A stretch of 64,000 bases of DNA from Bacillus sp. F19 (GCA_023823795.1 CP085710.1:1266001-1330000), one strand, 5' to 3'; counted from the first letter of the stretch, positions 54,054-63,025 are shown. The notes: generated by a model from the sequence alone, not told the origin. Made by a program: numbers and translations.

Positions 54054-55016
54054 ATGTTTAATGTATTAATAATAGGTGCTGGCAATATTGGATTCAGGCA
54101 CTTTGAAGGATTGCTTAATACAGCATTGCCGCTTGCTATTCATATTATCGATCCAAATTCAGATGCACTGAACCGTGTTAATCAAAGATATAAAGAATCA
54201 GCCACGAAAGAAAAGGCATGTTTTTATAATCAAAATGAACTGGAGCTTCCTGAAAAGATAGACGTTTGCATCGTAGCTACAAGTTCAAAAGTAAGATTGG
54301 AAGTAACAGAAGCAACTCTAAAAAAGACTGCTATAACCTATCTGATATTAGAGAAAGTTTTATTTCAGAAGGAAGCAGACTACGAAAAAATGTCTGATCT
54401 TTTATTAAAGCATGATGTTAAAGGATGCTGGGTGAATTGTCCATTAAGAACGTATCCAATATATAGTGAGCTAAAAGAGAAGCTGACAGGCAAACTGGAA
54501 ATTAGCCTTGAATATGGGAAGTTCGGAATAGGCTGTAATAGCATTCATTATCTTGATTTGTTTTCCTATTTTACGGACAGTTTGAATATGAATATTGATG
54601 TCAGCAATCTTGATAAAGTTGTTCAAAGCAAAAGACAAGGCTACTTGGAAGTGCTTGGAACATTAAAAGCAACTTCACCTAATGGTGATCGGTTAATCAT
54701 CCGTTCAAATGGAGATTCAACTGAAGAATATACCATTACAATAAATGTAAGTAACGAACAGTGGACGTTTTACCCGTTTACTGAAAAAATTGTCATTGTA
54801 AATAAGCTCACTAAAGAACAGAGTGAAAAAACGTTCTGGCTTCCTAAACAAAGTGAAGTGACAGGAATGATGATCACAGACATTCTTTTATATAATAAAT
54901 GCGGACTTTTAGAATATGAAATGTCAAAACAGCTGCATGTAAACTTAATTAGGGAATTAAATTTGTTTTTTTCTAAAGCTTTTGGTTATGAGGTGACGGA
55001 ATGTCCAATCACATAA
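54054..55016 (+). CDS. Gfo/Idh/MocA-like oxidoreductase (second of three)
   Basis: 320 residues. NAD motif VLIIGAGNIGFRHFEGLL, CIVATSSKVRLEVTEATL and YLILEKVLFQKEADY (EK motif) are clear. The C-terminal domain is divergent (GCNSIHYLDLFSYF is a plausible substrate helix with His-Asp). It probably oxidises or reduces a nucleotide sugar or a nonulosonate intermediate. AGAGGGGA precedes the ATG. It overlaps the next gene by 16 bp. Confidence 0.8.
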   Translation: MFNVLIIGAGNIGFRHFEGLLNTALPLAIHIIDPNSDALNRVNQRYKESATKEKACFYNQNELELPEKIDVCIVATSSKVRLEVTEATLKKTAITYLILEKVLFQKEADYEKMSDLLLKHDVKGCWVNCPLRTYPIYSELKEKLTGKLEISLEYGKFGIGCNSIHYLDLFSYFTDSLNMNIDVSNLDKVVQSKRQGYLEVLGTLKATSPNGDRLIIRSNGDSTEEYTITINVSNEQWTFYPFTEKIVIVNKLTKEQSEKTFWLPKQSEVTGMMITDILLYNKCGLLEYEMSKQLHVNLIRELNLFFSKAFGYEVTECPIT

Positions 55017-55954
55017 AACCCATTCTTATTGTCGGAGCGGGCTATATGGGCAAAGAGTATGCGAAGGTATTGAACGGTATGAATCTGCCTTTTCATGTTT
55101 TTACCAGGAGCGAGAAAACAGCTCTTCTTTTCAAGCAAAAGGTTGAAGCTAAAGTATCTTTTGGTGATCTGACTGACTTTTTAAAACAAAACCCCTCTTT
55201 TGAAAAAGCGATTATAGCAGTTCCAGTACAAAACTTAAAGAATATTGGACTGGCACTTATTCAAAATGGTGTTAAAGAAATTTTGATTGAAAAGCCAGGG
55301 GCTATGAATAGTGATGAATTAGAGGAAATGAAGATAGCTTCCCAACAAAAGAATTCAACAGTATACATCGGCTATAATAGAAGATTTTATGAGTCGATAG
55401 ACTGCCTTTTAACACATGTATCCAATAGTACACCTGTCAGATCCATTCATTTCGAATTTACAGAGCTCAGCAATCAAATTGAAAAAAGCAATCTCGATCC
55501 TAAGGTAAAAGCAAATTGGCTAATTGCGAATTCTTCCCATGTAATAGATTTAGCCTTTTTTATTGCAGGTAAACCTCAATCCATTCATTGCATATCATCC
55601 GATTCTTTAAACTGGCATCCTGCAGCAGCAAGGTTTACAGGGTGCGGTGTAACTGAAAATCAAGTTCTATTCAGTTATCACGCTGATTGGAAATCTCCAG
55701 GAAGGTGGGGGATTGAAATTATGACCGATCAGCATAAATTCTTTCTAAAACCACTGGAAAAGCTTTTCATCATGAGGCATGGTTCCTTTGAAGTTAATGA
55801 AGTTCAGCTTCATCAAGATTATGATACCCGCTATAAACCAGGACTCTATAAACAAGTGGAAGCTTTTTTAACAGATAAAAAGAGATTGCTCAGTATTTCA
55901 GATCAAATTCAAAAAATTAATTCGATTTATAATCCCATATTATTTGGTAATTGA
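55001..55954 (+). CDS. Gfo/Idh/MocA-like oxidoreductase (third of three)
   Basis: 317 residues. ILIVGAGYMGKEYAKVLNG, KAIIAVPVQNLKNIG, EILIEKPGAMNSDE (the classical EKP motif) and YIGYNRRFYES, with NSSHVIDLAFFIAGKP as the catalytic His-Asp helix. It is the most canonical of the three oxidoreductases here. Start ATG overlaps the previous gene. Substrate unknown, likely a nucleotide sugar. Confidence 0.85.
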   Translation: MSNHIKPILIVGAGYMGKEYAKVLNGMNLPFHVFTRSEKTALLFKQKVEAKVSFGDLTDFLKQNPSFEKAIIAVPVQNLKNIGLALIQNGVKEILIEKPGAMNSDELEEMKIASQQKNSTVYIGYNRRFYESIDCLLTHVSNSTPVRSIHFEFTELSNQIEKSNLDPKVKANWLIANSSHVIDLAFFIAGKPQSIHCISSDSLNWHPAAARFTGCGVTENQVLFSYHADWKSPGRWGIEIMTDQHKFFLKPLEKLFIMRHGSFEVNEVQLHQDYDTRYKPGLYKQVEAFLTDKKRLLSISDQIQKINSIYNPILFGN

Positions 55955-56039
55955 TTTATAAAATACTTATTCAGATTAGCTTGTCAAACCTTTTTGAAGA
56001 AAAACAGCCATTTTCCGTAAAAATAATGAGGTGAATAAC

Positions 56040-56090
56040 ATGAGGTTTACCGAATTAAATCGCACATGTGAGGATAGAGAAATTGAATAG
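56040..56090 (+). CDS. possible 16-residue upstream peptide or remnant of the true gene start
   Basis: A strong site (AATGAGGTGAATAAC) precedes an ATG at 56040 that opens only 16 codons (MRFTELNRTCEDREIE). It overlaps the GTG start of the next gene in a different frame. Either it is a leader peptide or the next gene has lost its original start by a one-base frameshift. Confidence 0.3.
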   Translation: MRFTELNRTCEDREIE

Positions 56091-57429
56091 AGAATACGAT
56101 GAAAAAACCCTGCTTAACCAATATCCTTCACATATTTTAGAGAATCTGGATTTATTGCTGGCCGGAAAAATGTTAAATAAACAGTTAGATAGTCCGGTTT
56201 ATAAAAAAAAAGCTTCAGATATTGCTGTAAAGCAAAGTCACTTTCAGAATAAATGGTACACATCGGACGCCCTGCTGTATTTTGGATGTTATAGAAGAGA
56301 TTATGAACTATTTCTTTTTCCCATAGCGAATCGACTATCAGAAATTGGATTGTCTGTCTATCTTGTTATATATGATACGGCTTCTCCAAATCTCTCTATG
56401 CTTTCTAAAAAAGTAAAGCTGCTGTCTTATAAACACTTAATAAAAAAATACAATGTCCATAAAAATGCAAATCTCTACTATACAAATCATTTATTAAAAG
56501 GCATTGAAACATTCAGTTCAAAAATGGCTCTGACTTCTTCGCAAAAGAACAAGCTTTATGCCTTTTATAAAAGATATGCTATCGACTTTCTTTTAACTGA
56601 CTATTTGATTCAAGAGACACGGCCAAAATGCATTTATGGTATCCACTTTCTTTTAACGCCTGGCTGCATCCGTGCTATTGAACATTCAAAGTATCCAATC
56701 ATCTGCACATTAATTCAGCACGGTTTAATAGCTTCAGAGAAATATGAACGTCATCATTTCAAAGGTGCAGATCTGGTTTTTGTGTGGGGGGAATTCTTCA
56801 ATAATCTTTTAAAAGCAAAAGAAAATGCTCCAGCTTCCATTGTTCTTGGCAATCCTAAACTCGAGCAAGCGAAAAATGATTTTACGTTACATAATAAAAG
56901 CATAAAAAAAGATGGGTTCAATATCCTTTATGTTCTCACGGGTTCTCTCCAGGATGAATTCAACAGCAAAAATTTAATCCTCTTTTCTAACAGCATCAAG
57001 AAAATGAACAAAATCAGGGTCATTTATAAGCTTCATCCAAACTCTTCCAAACGGGAGTGTGAATTCTTTATCCGCAAAGGAATCATGAAAGAAAATGAAA
57101 TCATCAATGATGTGCCGATCCAGCTGCTAATAAATCAATCTGACCTGGTAATTGGAGATTATTCAACCTCGATCTATGAAGCAGCAGCTTGGAATAAGCC
57201 TGTTATTCAAATTCATCAATCCAATTATCCTGAAATCTACATCAAATTTAGTACCGTAAGTACACATGAGCAATTAACGAACCTTATTAACAGGCTTTAT
57301 AAAGATCAGAAATATTACGCTGATTTTATAAAAAAACAACAACAGTCCGTTTCAGAATTATTCCTTCAAATTGACGGATCCATTAATAGAATTGCATCAC
57401 ACATTCAGTCGCTTATAGGGAAAAACTAG
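56068..57429 (+). CDS. GT-B-type glycan transferase (capsule/CDP-glycerol-like)
   Basis: 453 residues from the GTG at 56068, which has no good ribosome binding site of its own. The C-terminal half holds LIQHGLIASEKYERHHFKGA, DLVFVWGEFFNNLL, ILYVLTGSLQDEF, VIYKLHPNSSKRE and GDYSTSIYEAAAWNKPVIQI, the pattern of capsule polymer or CDP-glycerol transferases. It is remotely related to the two SpsB-like proteins (VWGEF motif). It is the last gene of the operon, 113 bp after the oxidoreductase; no clear terminator follows. Confidence 0.75.
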   Translation: MRIEKLNREYDEKTLLNQYPSHILENLDLLLAGKMLNKQLDSPVYKKKASDIAVKQSHFQNKWYTSDALLYFGCYRRDYELFLFPIANRLSEIGLSVYLVIYDTASPNLSMLSKKVKLLSYKHLIKKYNVHKNANLYYTNHLLKGIETFSSKMALTSSQKNKLYAFYKRYAIDFLLTDYLIQETRPKCIYGIHFLLTPGCIRAIEHSKYPIICTLIQHGLIASEKYERHHFKGADLVFVWGEFFNNLLKAKENAPASIVLGNPKLEQAKNDFTLHNKSIKKDGFNILYVLTGSLQDEFNSKNLILFSNSIKKMNKIRVIYKLHPNSSKRECEFFIRKGIMKENEIINDVPIQLLINQSDLVIGDYSTSIYEAAAWNKPVIQIHQSNYPEIYIKFSTVSTHEQLTNLINRLYKDQKYYADFIKKQQQSVSELFLQIDGSINRIASHIQSLIGKN

Positions 57430-57495
57430 TAAGCGTCATAAATTAAGTAGTATGAATGTTTTTTGAAATTAAAGGATTTGCGATGAAACAGTTCT

Positions 57496-58374
57496 TTAAA
57501 ATGGAATATCAAATGTCCTCATATACCAGCTATCATCATATTTCCTTTTTTTCTCATACAGAGCTCGTTTCTTATCAATGTCACTTTTACGCAGCATTCC
57601 CATCAACTTCGCTTCCTGGCTGAATTTAATAAGTTGTTTGCACTTTTTGATCCGCTCCTCATTGAAGTGCAAATGAGCCATACGCAGAAGGTTATAATTA
57701 ACATGATTCCAGCTGAGCTTAAATGGCGGTGAGCTCGGTCTGAACACGTGCAGCACTTTAACCGCGGGAACGATATAACAGCGATAACCGAACAGCCAAA
57801 GCTTGAGGGAAATCTCTTCATCCTCGCGGCCCCATACCTGGAAGCCGCGTTCAAATCCATCGATATCCTCAAAAGCCGCGCGTGTAACAGCTAAGCAGCC
57901 TCCTGCAAGCAGGGGGGAGGGAAAGGGTGAATCTTTTTGTTCTTTATTCCATTCGATCTCCAATTTCTCATTCCAGGCAAATCCAAATCCAACACGGTTT
58001 GGCCGTTTAACATCTCCTATACCTGGGTTGACTGCGTCTGCTGTGCCTTGCTGTATGGGTTCAATCAGCTTTTCCAGCCACTCATCCTCAAAAAAAACAT
58101 GGGCATCACAAAAAATAAATATGTCTCCGCTTGCAAGAACAGCGCCCGCATTCCGGGCATTAGCTGCTCCAAGCCCAGCGGTTCGGATCATTTTGATTCG
58201 ATGATCTATGGTATGATCTAGAAATGAGCAGCACCCATCCTCTGAATGATCATCAACCACAATGATTTCAAACGGACAGTTTGTTTTTATTTTTAACGCT
58301 GACTCAATCGTATTCTTAATATGAATTCCTTCGTTTTTTACCGGCAAAATGACGGAAACGAGAGGTTTTGTCAA
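57496..58374 (-). CDS. family 2 glycosyltransferase (GalNAc-transferase-like)
   Basis: 292 residues. VSVILPVKNEGIHIKNTIES, IIVVDDHSEDGCC, GAANARNAGAVLASGDIFIF, CDAHVFFEDEW (DxH metal motif of the GT27-like subgroup), GGCLAVTRAAFEDIDGF and WGREDEEISLKLWLFG. The DxH and the WGxED box place it near polypeptide GalNAc-transferases and animal-type GT2 enzymes. It converges on the operon end and is probably part of the same glycan system. The start ATG lacks a strong ribosome binding site. Confidence 0.83.
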   Translation of the reverse strand: MTKPLVSVILPVKNEGIHIKNTIESALKIKTNCPFEIIVVDDHSEDGCCSFLDHTIDHRIKMIRTAGLGAANARNAGAVLASGDIFIFCDAHVFFEDEWLEKLIEPIQQGTADAVNPGIGDVKRPNRVGFGFAWNEKLEIEWNKEQKDSPFPSPLLAGGCLAVTRAAFEDIDGFERGFQVWGREDEEISLKLWLFGYRCYIVPAVKVLHVFRPSSPPFKLSWNHVNYNLLRMAHLHFNEERIKKCKQLIKFSQEAKLMGMLRKSDIDKKRALYEKKRKYDDSWYMRTFDIPF

Positions 58375-58526
58375 TTTAACTCACAACCTTCCCATCAAGG
58401 CAAATGTCCTCCTTTAAGATATGCAGGGATCCTTTATCAGTTCTTTTCTGAAGGGATTTTCTCATGATAATTGCCGGAGAAGAGAATATTACGTAATGAA
58501 GATTACCATGTAAGGAGCTGAATTGA

Positions 58527-58952
58527 ATGAACACAACAATTAAATGGAACGGGAAAATGAGTTTCTCAGGCACAGCGCCATCAGGCCATGAAGTGAAAAT
58601 GGATGCTGCGGAAGACTTTGGGGGAGAAAATACTGGCGCCAGACCAACGGAGCTGCTTTTAAATGCAGTTGCAGGCTGTACTGGAATTGACATCATTTCC
58701 ATCCTGCAAAAAATGAGGCTGAATCCTTCTTCTTTTCACATGGACGTAAACGGAACACGGGCAGAAGATCATCCGAAACTCTTCACAGCTATCCACATTC
58801 ACTACGCTTTAGAAGGAGATCTTCCTGAAGATAAAGTGGTAAGGGCAATTCAGCTGTCCAAGGACAAATATTGCTCTGTTTCACAATCACTGAATGCGGA
58901 GATAACGGTCGGATATTCCATTAATGGTGAAGAAGGCAAACAGAAAATTTAG
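58527..58952 (+). CDS. OsmC-family protein
   Basis: 141 residues. Both redox cysteines are present: NAVAGCTGIDII (about residue 51) and DKYCSVSQSLNAEI (about residue 112); ARPTELLLNAVAGC is a family signature. OsmC/YhfA proteins reduce organic hydroperoxides or bind related thiol-reactive molecules. TAAGGAGCTG precedes the ATG. Transcribed alone, divergent from the glycosyltransferase. Confidence 0.88.
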   Translation: MNTTIKWNGKMSFSGTAPSGHEVKMDAAEDFGGENTGARPTELLLNAVAGCTGIDIISILQKMRLNPSSFHMDVNGTRAEDHPKLFTAIHIHYALEGDLPEDKVVRAIQLSKDKYCSVSQSLNAEITVGYSINGEEGKQKI

Positions 58953-58998
58953 CGAAAAACAGAGAGCTGGCTAGTATAGCAGCTCTCTTTTACATTTA

Positions 58999-59946
58999 TT
59001 AAAATCGTTCCCCCGTCATAGTGGACATGAACTTAGAAAAGAACAGACTGTAGTTGAGTTCAAATGCAATACGGTGTTTTTTCTCTTTTTCACCGAACTT
59101 CACATAGGGCCTGATATCGGCGATGCTGTGGCCTCTTTCCATGCTATCCTTTGATTGGACCACATATACTGGCAACGATCTGTAGCTCAGCATTTCCGGA
59201 TGAAGCGGAGCCATAATCGTTAAGGCATCGTGAACTGGACTTCCGGCAGCAGCCGGATTTCTTTTTTTGTAAAAGGCATAATAGTAGTCTAGCAGAGGCT
59301 TTAGAATTTTAGCTTTTCCTATGCTTGCAATGTAATCGACCATTTCCTGATTGACAATGGCTCGTTCGGTCACATTTAAGGGGATAATCGTCAGATTGCT
59401 TGCGTGAGTCAGAACTACTTTAGCCGCTACAGGATCAGCATGGAAATTGGCCTCTGACACAGGTGTCACATTGCCAGGCACCCAAAAGGCACCGCACATG
59501 ACGTAAAAACCTTTAATGCTGTTCATTAACGTTTTGTAGTGAATAAACATGGTCGCGAGTGACGTAAGCCTTCCGATGCTGACAATGGTCAGCTCTTTTC
59601 CATGAGTTTCAATCACTTTTGCTATTTCGAGAAAATTATCTCCCTTGCCGGAATACTCCTGCTCAGGAACGATGGGTCCCATTCCGTATTCTCCGTGGAT
59701 CTCTGGATAATAGGTCGGATTTTCCCCTGTCATCGGAAGCTCTGCCCCTTCAAAAATGGGGATTTGATCGGATTGGTTAAATAAATCATGCAAATACTGG
59801 ACACTGGCCATTGCATTTTTTCTTGAAATGTTCCCGTAATCAGCTACCACCCCGACAATCTCGATCTCATCATGCAGCGCTCCATATATAAGGGCAACCA
59901 TGTCATCAATGCCGATATCTCCAAACAGCAAGACCTTTAAAGCCAC
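58999..59946 (-). CDS. inosine-uridine preferring nucleoside hydrolase family
   Basis: 315 residues from a GTG at 59946 with GGGGGAGG upstream; an earlier in-frame ATG at 59988 lacks a site. The metal-binding start is changed: LLFGDIGIDDMVAL replaces the usual DTDxGxDDA. Later motifs include TIVSIGRLTSLATMF, MCGAFWVPGNVTPVSEANFHADPVAAKVVL and GSPVHDALTIM with the terminal His-Asp. The loss of the first Asp of the DxDxxxDD site may alter substrate or metal use. Transcribed alone. Confidence 0.85.
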   Translation of the reverse strand: MALKVLLFGDIGIDDMVALIYGALHDEIEIVGVVADYGNISRKNAMASVQYLHDLFNQSDQIPIFEGAELPMTGENPTYYPEIHGEYGMGPIVPEQEYSGKGDNFLEIAKVIETHGKELTIVSIGRLTSLATMFIHYKTLMNSIKGFYVMCGAFWVPGNVTPVSEANFHADPVAAKVVLTHASNLTIIPLNVTERAIVNQEMVDYIASIGKAKILKPLLDYYYAFYKKRNPAAAGSPVHDALTIMAPLHPEMLSYRSLPVYVVQSKDSMERGHSIADIRPYVKFGEKEKKHRIAFELNYSLFFSKFMSTMTGERF

Positions 59947-60167
59947 TGGAAAGCCTCCCCCTATGTGACCATTATCTAAAGAAAACATTTTCTAATTCTG
60001 TATCCTTTTTTCTTATGTAAAATACCTCTTTTTTACGGCTGTTGGAAAATCACTTCCAAATACCTAATTCTCCTCCATGAAGCAAAAAAGTAAGCTGTTT
60101 AACTGGTGAAATTTGGCGTGGGAAAAATCAGCTGATAAATGACTGCTGACTTATTTTAATACAGAAA

Positions 60168-60200
60168 AAAACCGCTCTATTAAAATAGGGCGGTTTACGT
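60168..60200 (-). terminator. terminator after the DUF805 remnant
   Basis: AAACCGCTCTATT pairs with AATAGGGCGGTTT; on the minus strand a run of T follows. It is the terminator of the decayed gene at 60207-60386. Confidence 0.7.
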
Positions 60201-60206
60201 GATCAG

Positions 60207-60386
60207 TTACATTTTAGGATTTGGTCCATATTTATTCGCATTCGGCTGACTATCCTGACAGCTAAATACAAGAATCACAATTGATCAGATCAGCGGGATA
60301 AGGTTGATTAAAAGCCACCATCCAGTTCTGCCGGTATCATGTAATCTGCGGCCTCCAACTGCCAATGAAGGTAAAAGAAATCCCAT
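60207..60386 (-). pseudogene. C-terminal remnant of a DUF805 membrane protein
   Basis: The minus strand reads FLLPSLAVGGRRLHDTGRTG then WWLLINLIPLI, a TGA stop, and SIVILVFSCQDS..NKYGPNPKM to the TAA at 60207-60209. This is the unmistakable RRLHDTGRSGWW...FGPNP end of DUF805 proteins. Upstream membrane segments are missing and the TGA replaces what is usually Gly. The gene is dead. Its 5' part appears cut off next to the HxlR gene. Confidence 0.85.
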
Positions 60387-60408
60387 TCAGGAATTTCGAG
60401 TTTTTCAT

Positions 60409-60768
60409 TTATTTATTCAGGATACTTTCCTCAAGCACAGCCGATTTATCACCATACACTTTCGTAATGTGGCCTTCTCCCCAGGCACAGAGTGAATCTA
60501 AAATTGTCTGCAGACTCCAGCCGTATTCGCTGAGCTCATATTCAACTTTGGGAGGAATCTGCTGATGGACAATCCGGTTAATGACGCCATCACCTTCAAG
60601 CTCCCGCAATTGCTGTGTCAGCATTTTTTGCGTAATATTTGGCATCAAGCGCTTCAATTCGTTTGTCCGTTTTTTGCCGTGAGTCAAGTGACAGAGAATA
60701 ACGCATTTCCACTTTCCGCCAATGATTTCAAGTGTTGCTTCAACAGGTATATTGTATTTTTTTTGCAT
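60409..60768 (-). CDS. ytcD: HxlR-family regulator (YtcD-like)
   Basis: 119 residues, winged HTH of the HxlR type: VEATLEIIGGKWKCVILCHL, RTNELKRLMPNITQKMLTQQ, VEYELSEYGWSLQTIL. GGAGGGATTTC precedes the ATG. It is divergent from an MFS pump and an aldo-keto reductase, exactly as ytcD, ytbD and ytbE in B. subtilis. The protein has Cys residues (WKCVILC, SLCAWG) that could sense electrophiles, as in YodB/HypR relatives. Inverted repeats lie in the spacer at 60788-60850. Confidence 0.85.
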   Translation of the reverse strand: MQKKYNIPVEATLEIIGGKWKCVILCHLTHGKKRTNELKRLMPNITQKMLTQQLRELEGDGVINRIVHQQIPPKVEYELSEYGWSLQTILDSLCAWGEGHITKVYGDKSAVLEESILNK

Positions 60769-60787
60769 GAAATCCCTCCTATATAAA

Positions 60788-60850
60788 TAGGCACCAAAAA
60801 GTGCCTACCGAACTTAAAAGTTCCTACAGCACTTAAAAGTACGTACTTTT
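60788..60850. promoter_or_regulatory. cluster of inverted repeats between ytcD and ytbD
   Basis: Three symmetric elements: TAGGCAC-CAAAAA-GTGCCTA (60788-60807), GAACTT-AA-AAGTTC (60810-60823), and the perfect palindrome AAAAGTACGTACTTTT (60835-60850). HxlR-type repressors bind such sites, so these are good operator candidates for both directions. Confidence 0.6.
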
Positions 60851-60945
60851 CATGATGTCTGATATGTTTCATAATAACATTTGCCGGCTGATCTTTACCA
60901 TACACTTATTTTTAATAAATATTCAATTTTTTAGGAGGAGAAAAG

Positions 60946-62154
60946 ATGACTTTAGATAAAAAGAGAAGTACGCTCGCGCTGCTTGCATTAGCAGTCAGTG
61001 CTTTTGCCATTGGTACAACCGAATTTATCAGCGTCGGCTTGCTTCCGATGATTTCTGAGGATTTAGCCATACCTGTTACAACTGCAGGATTAACCGTTTC
61101 GTTATATGCAGTGGGGGTTATGTTCGGGGCACCGATTCTGACCTCACTCACATCAAACATGTCACGCAAAACATTATTGCTTTGGATTATGATTGTTTTT
61201 CTTATCGGAAATAGTCTTTCTGCCTTCGCAACAAGCATTGGGGTTTTATTAGCCGGACGTATTATCGCAGCCCTTTCACATGGTGTGTTTATGTCGATCG
61301 GTTCAACGATTGCAGCCGACCTTGTACCTGAAAACCGCCGGGCAAGTGCAATTTCCATCATGTTTACCGGTCTGACAGTCGCAACTGTAACAGGAGTTCC
61401 GTTTGGAACATTTATTGGCCAGCAATTTGGCTGGAGACTTGCTTTTATTGTGATTATTATTATTGGGCTAGCTGCACTTATTGCAAACTGCATTCTAGTG
61501 CCTTCTGATTTGAAAAAAGGCAATCACACAACATTTGGCGATCAGCTGAAGCTAGTAAAGAACGGCCGTCTGCTGCTTGTCTTTATGATTACAGCTCTTG
61601 GATACGGCGGAACATTCGTTGTCTTTACGTACCTATCACCGCTGCTACAAAATGTAACAGGCTTTAAAGAAGGAACAGTAGCGATTATTTTACTTGTTTA
61701 TGGAATTGCGATCGCCATCGGAAATATGATTGGAGGAAAGCTTTCGAATAAAAATCCGATTAAGGCCTTATTCTATATGTTTATTGTGCAGGCTATCGTA
61801 CTATTTGTGTTAACCTTTACGGCTCCATTTAAAATTGCAGGTTTGCTGACGATTTTATTGATGGGACTATTTGCTTTTATGAACGTGCCTGGATTGCAGG
61901 TTTATGTCGTCATGCTTGCGGAGCGCTTTGTGCCAAGTGCTGTTGATGTGGCATCTGCGATCAATATTGCTGCGTTTAATGCAGGAATTGCGATTGGCGC
62001 TTTCTTGGGTGGCATTATTACGGATTCAATTGGCCTGATTCACACTGCTTGGATCGGAGGATTCATGGTTTTGGGCGCCGTTATTCTTACGGGCTGGAGC
62101 CGTGCACTAGAGAGTAAAGATCAGAAAATGCAAGGGAAAAAACTAGCCGGATAA
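60946..62154 (+). CDS. ytbD: MFS drug/sugar exporter (YtbD-like)
   Basis: 402 residues, twelve predicted membrane helices. LALAVSAFAIGTTEFISVGL and AGRIIAALSHGVFMSIGSTI are signatures of the DHA1/AraJ-type exporters. AGGAGGAG precedes the ATG. It forms an operon with the aldo-keto reductase and faces ytcD, suggesting induction by toxic carbonyls or drugs; that last step is inference from the arrangement. Confidence 0.88.
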   Translation: MTLDKKRSTLALLALAVSAFAIGTTEFISVGLLPMISEDLAIPVTTAGLTVSLYAVGVMFGAPILTSLTSNMSRKTLLLWIMIVFLIGNSLSAFATSIGVLLAGRIIAALSHGVFMSIGSTIAADLVPENRRASAISIMFTGLTVATVTGVPFGTFIGQQFGWRLAFIVIIIIGLAALIANCILVPSDLKKGNHTTFGDQLKLVKNGRLLLVFMITALGYGGTFVVFTYLSPLLQNVTGFKEGTVAIILLVYGIAIAIGNMIGGKLSNKNPIKALFYMFIVQAIVLFVLTFTAPFKIAGLLTILLMGLFAFMNVPGLQVYVVMLAERFVPSAVDVASAINIAAFNAGIAIGAFLGGIITDSIGLIHTAWIGGFMVLGAVILTGWSRALESKDQKMQGKKLAG

Positions 62155-62182
62155 CTTACCTAAAATACAGGAGGATTTGAAT

Positions 62183-63025
62183 ATGATGAACAACTTACAA
62201 AGTACAACAACTCTGCATAACGGTGTGAAAATGCCATGGTTCGGGCTTGGCGTATTTAAAGTAGAAGAAGGACCAGAGCTTGTAAATGCTGTAAAAGCAG
62301 CCATTAAACATGGATACCGCAGTATTGATACGGCTGCTATTTATGAAAACGAAGAAGGCGTCGGACAAGGAATACGTGAAGGGATAGCTGAAGCTGGTAT
62401 CCGCAGAGAAGATCTATTTGTCACATCGAAGGTCTGGAACGCGGATTTAAGTTACGATAAAACGCTCGCAGCTTATGAAACGAGCTTAACTAAACTTGGT
62501 TTAGACTACTTGGATTTGTACCTGATTCACTGGCCGGCAGAAGGCAAATATAAGGAAGCATGGAGAGCGCTTGAATCTCTTTATAAGAGTGGAAAAATAA
62601 AAGCGATAGGCGTAAGCAATTTCCAAACTCATCATTTGGAAAGCCTGATGGAAGATGCAGAAATCAAACCAATGATTAACCAAGTGGAATTTCATCCGCG
62701 TCTGACTCAAAAAACTCTTCTATCGTTTTGCAGGGACCATGGTATTCAGATTGAAGCATGGTCTCCTTTGATGCAGGGCCAATTATTGAATCATCCGCAG
62801 CTGCAGGAAATTGCAAATAAATACAAGAAATCAATTGCCCAAATTATTCTGCGCTGGGACCTTCAAAACGGAGTGATCACGATTCCAAAATCAACAAAAG
62901 AGGAACGCATCATCCAGAATGCAGCGATCTTTGATTTTGAGTTAACAGAAGGGGACATGGCTCTTATTGATGGATTGAATAAAAATGAACGAGTTGGTCC
63001 TGATCCTGACAATTTTGATTTTTAA
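62183..63025 (+). CDS. ytbE: aldo-keto reductase (YtbE-like)
   Basis: 280 residues from the ATG at 62183 (CAGGAGG 8 bases upstream). The AKR barrel has SIDTAAIYENEEGVG (Asp and Tyr), VTSKVWN (Lys) and YLIHWPAEGK (His), the complete catalytic tetrad, and IPKSTKEERIIQNA for NADPH. It reduces aldehydes and ketones in the cytosol. It follows ytbD by 28 bp. Confidence 0.92.
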   Translation: MMNNLQSTTTLHNGVKMPWFGLGVFKVEEGPELVNAVKAAIKHGYRSIDTAAIYENEEGVGQGIREGIAEAGIRREDLFVTSKVWNADLSYDKTLAAYETSLTKLGLDYLDLYLIHWPAEGKYKEAWRALESLYKSGKIKAIGVSNFQTHHLESLMEDAEIKPMINQVEFHPRLTQKTLLSFCRDHGIQIEAWSPLMQGQLLNHPQLQEIANKYKKSIAQIILRWDLQNGVITIPKSTKEERIIQNAAIFDFELTEGDMALIDGLNKNERVGPDPDNFDF

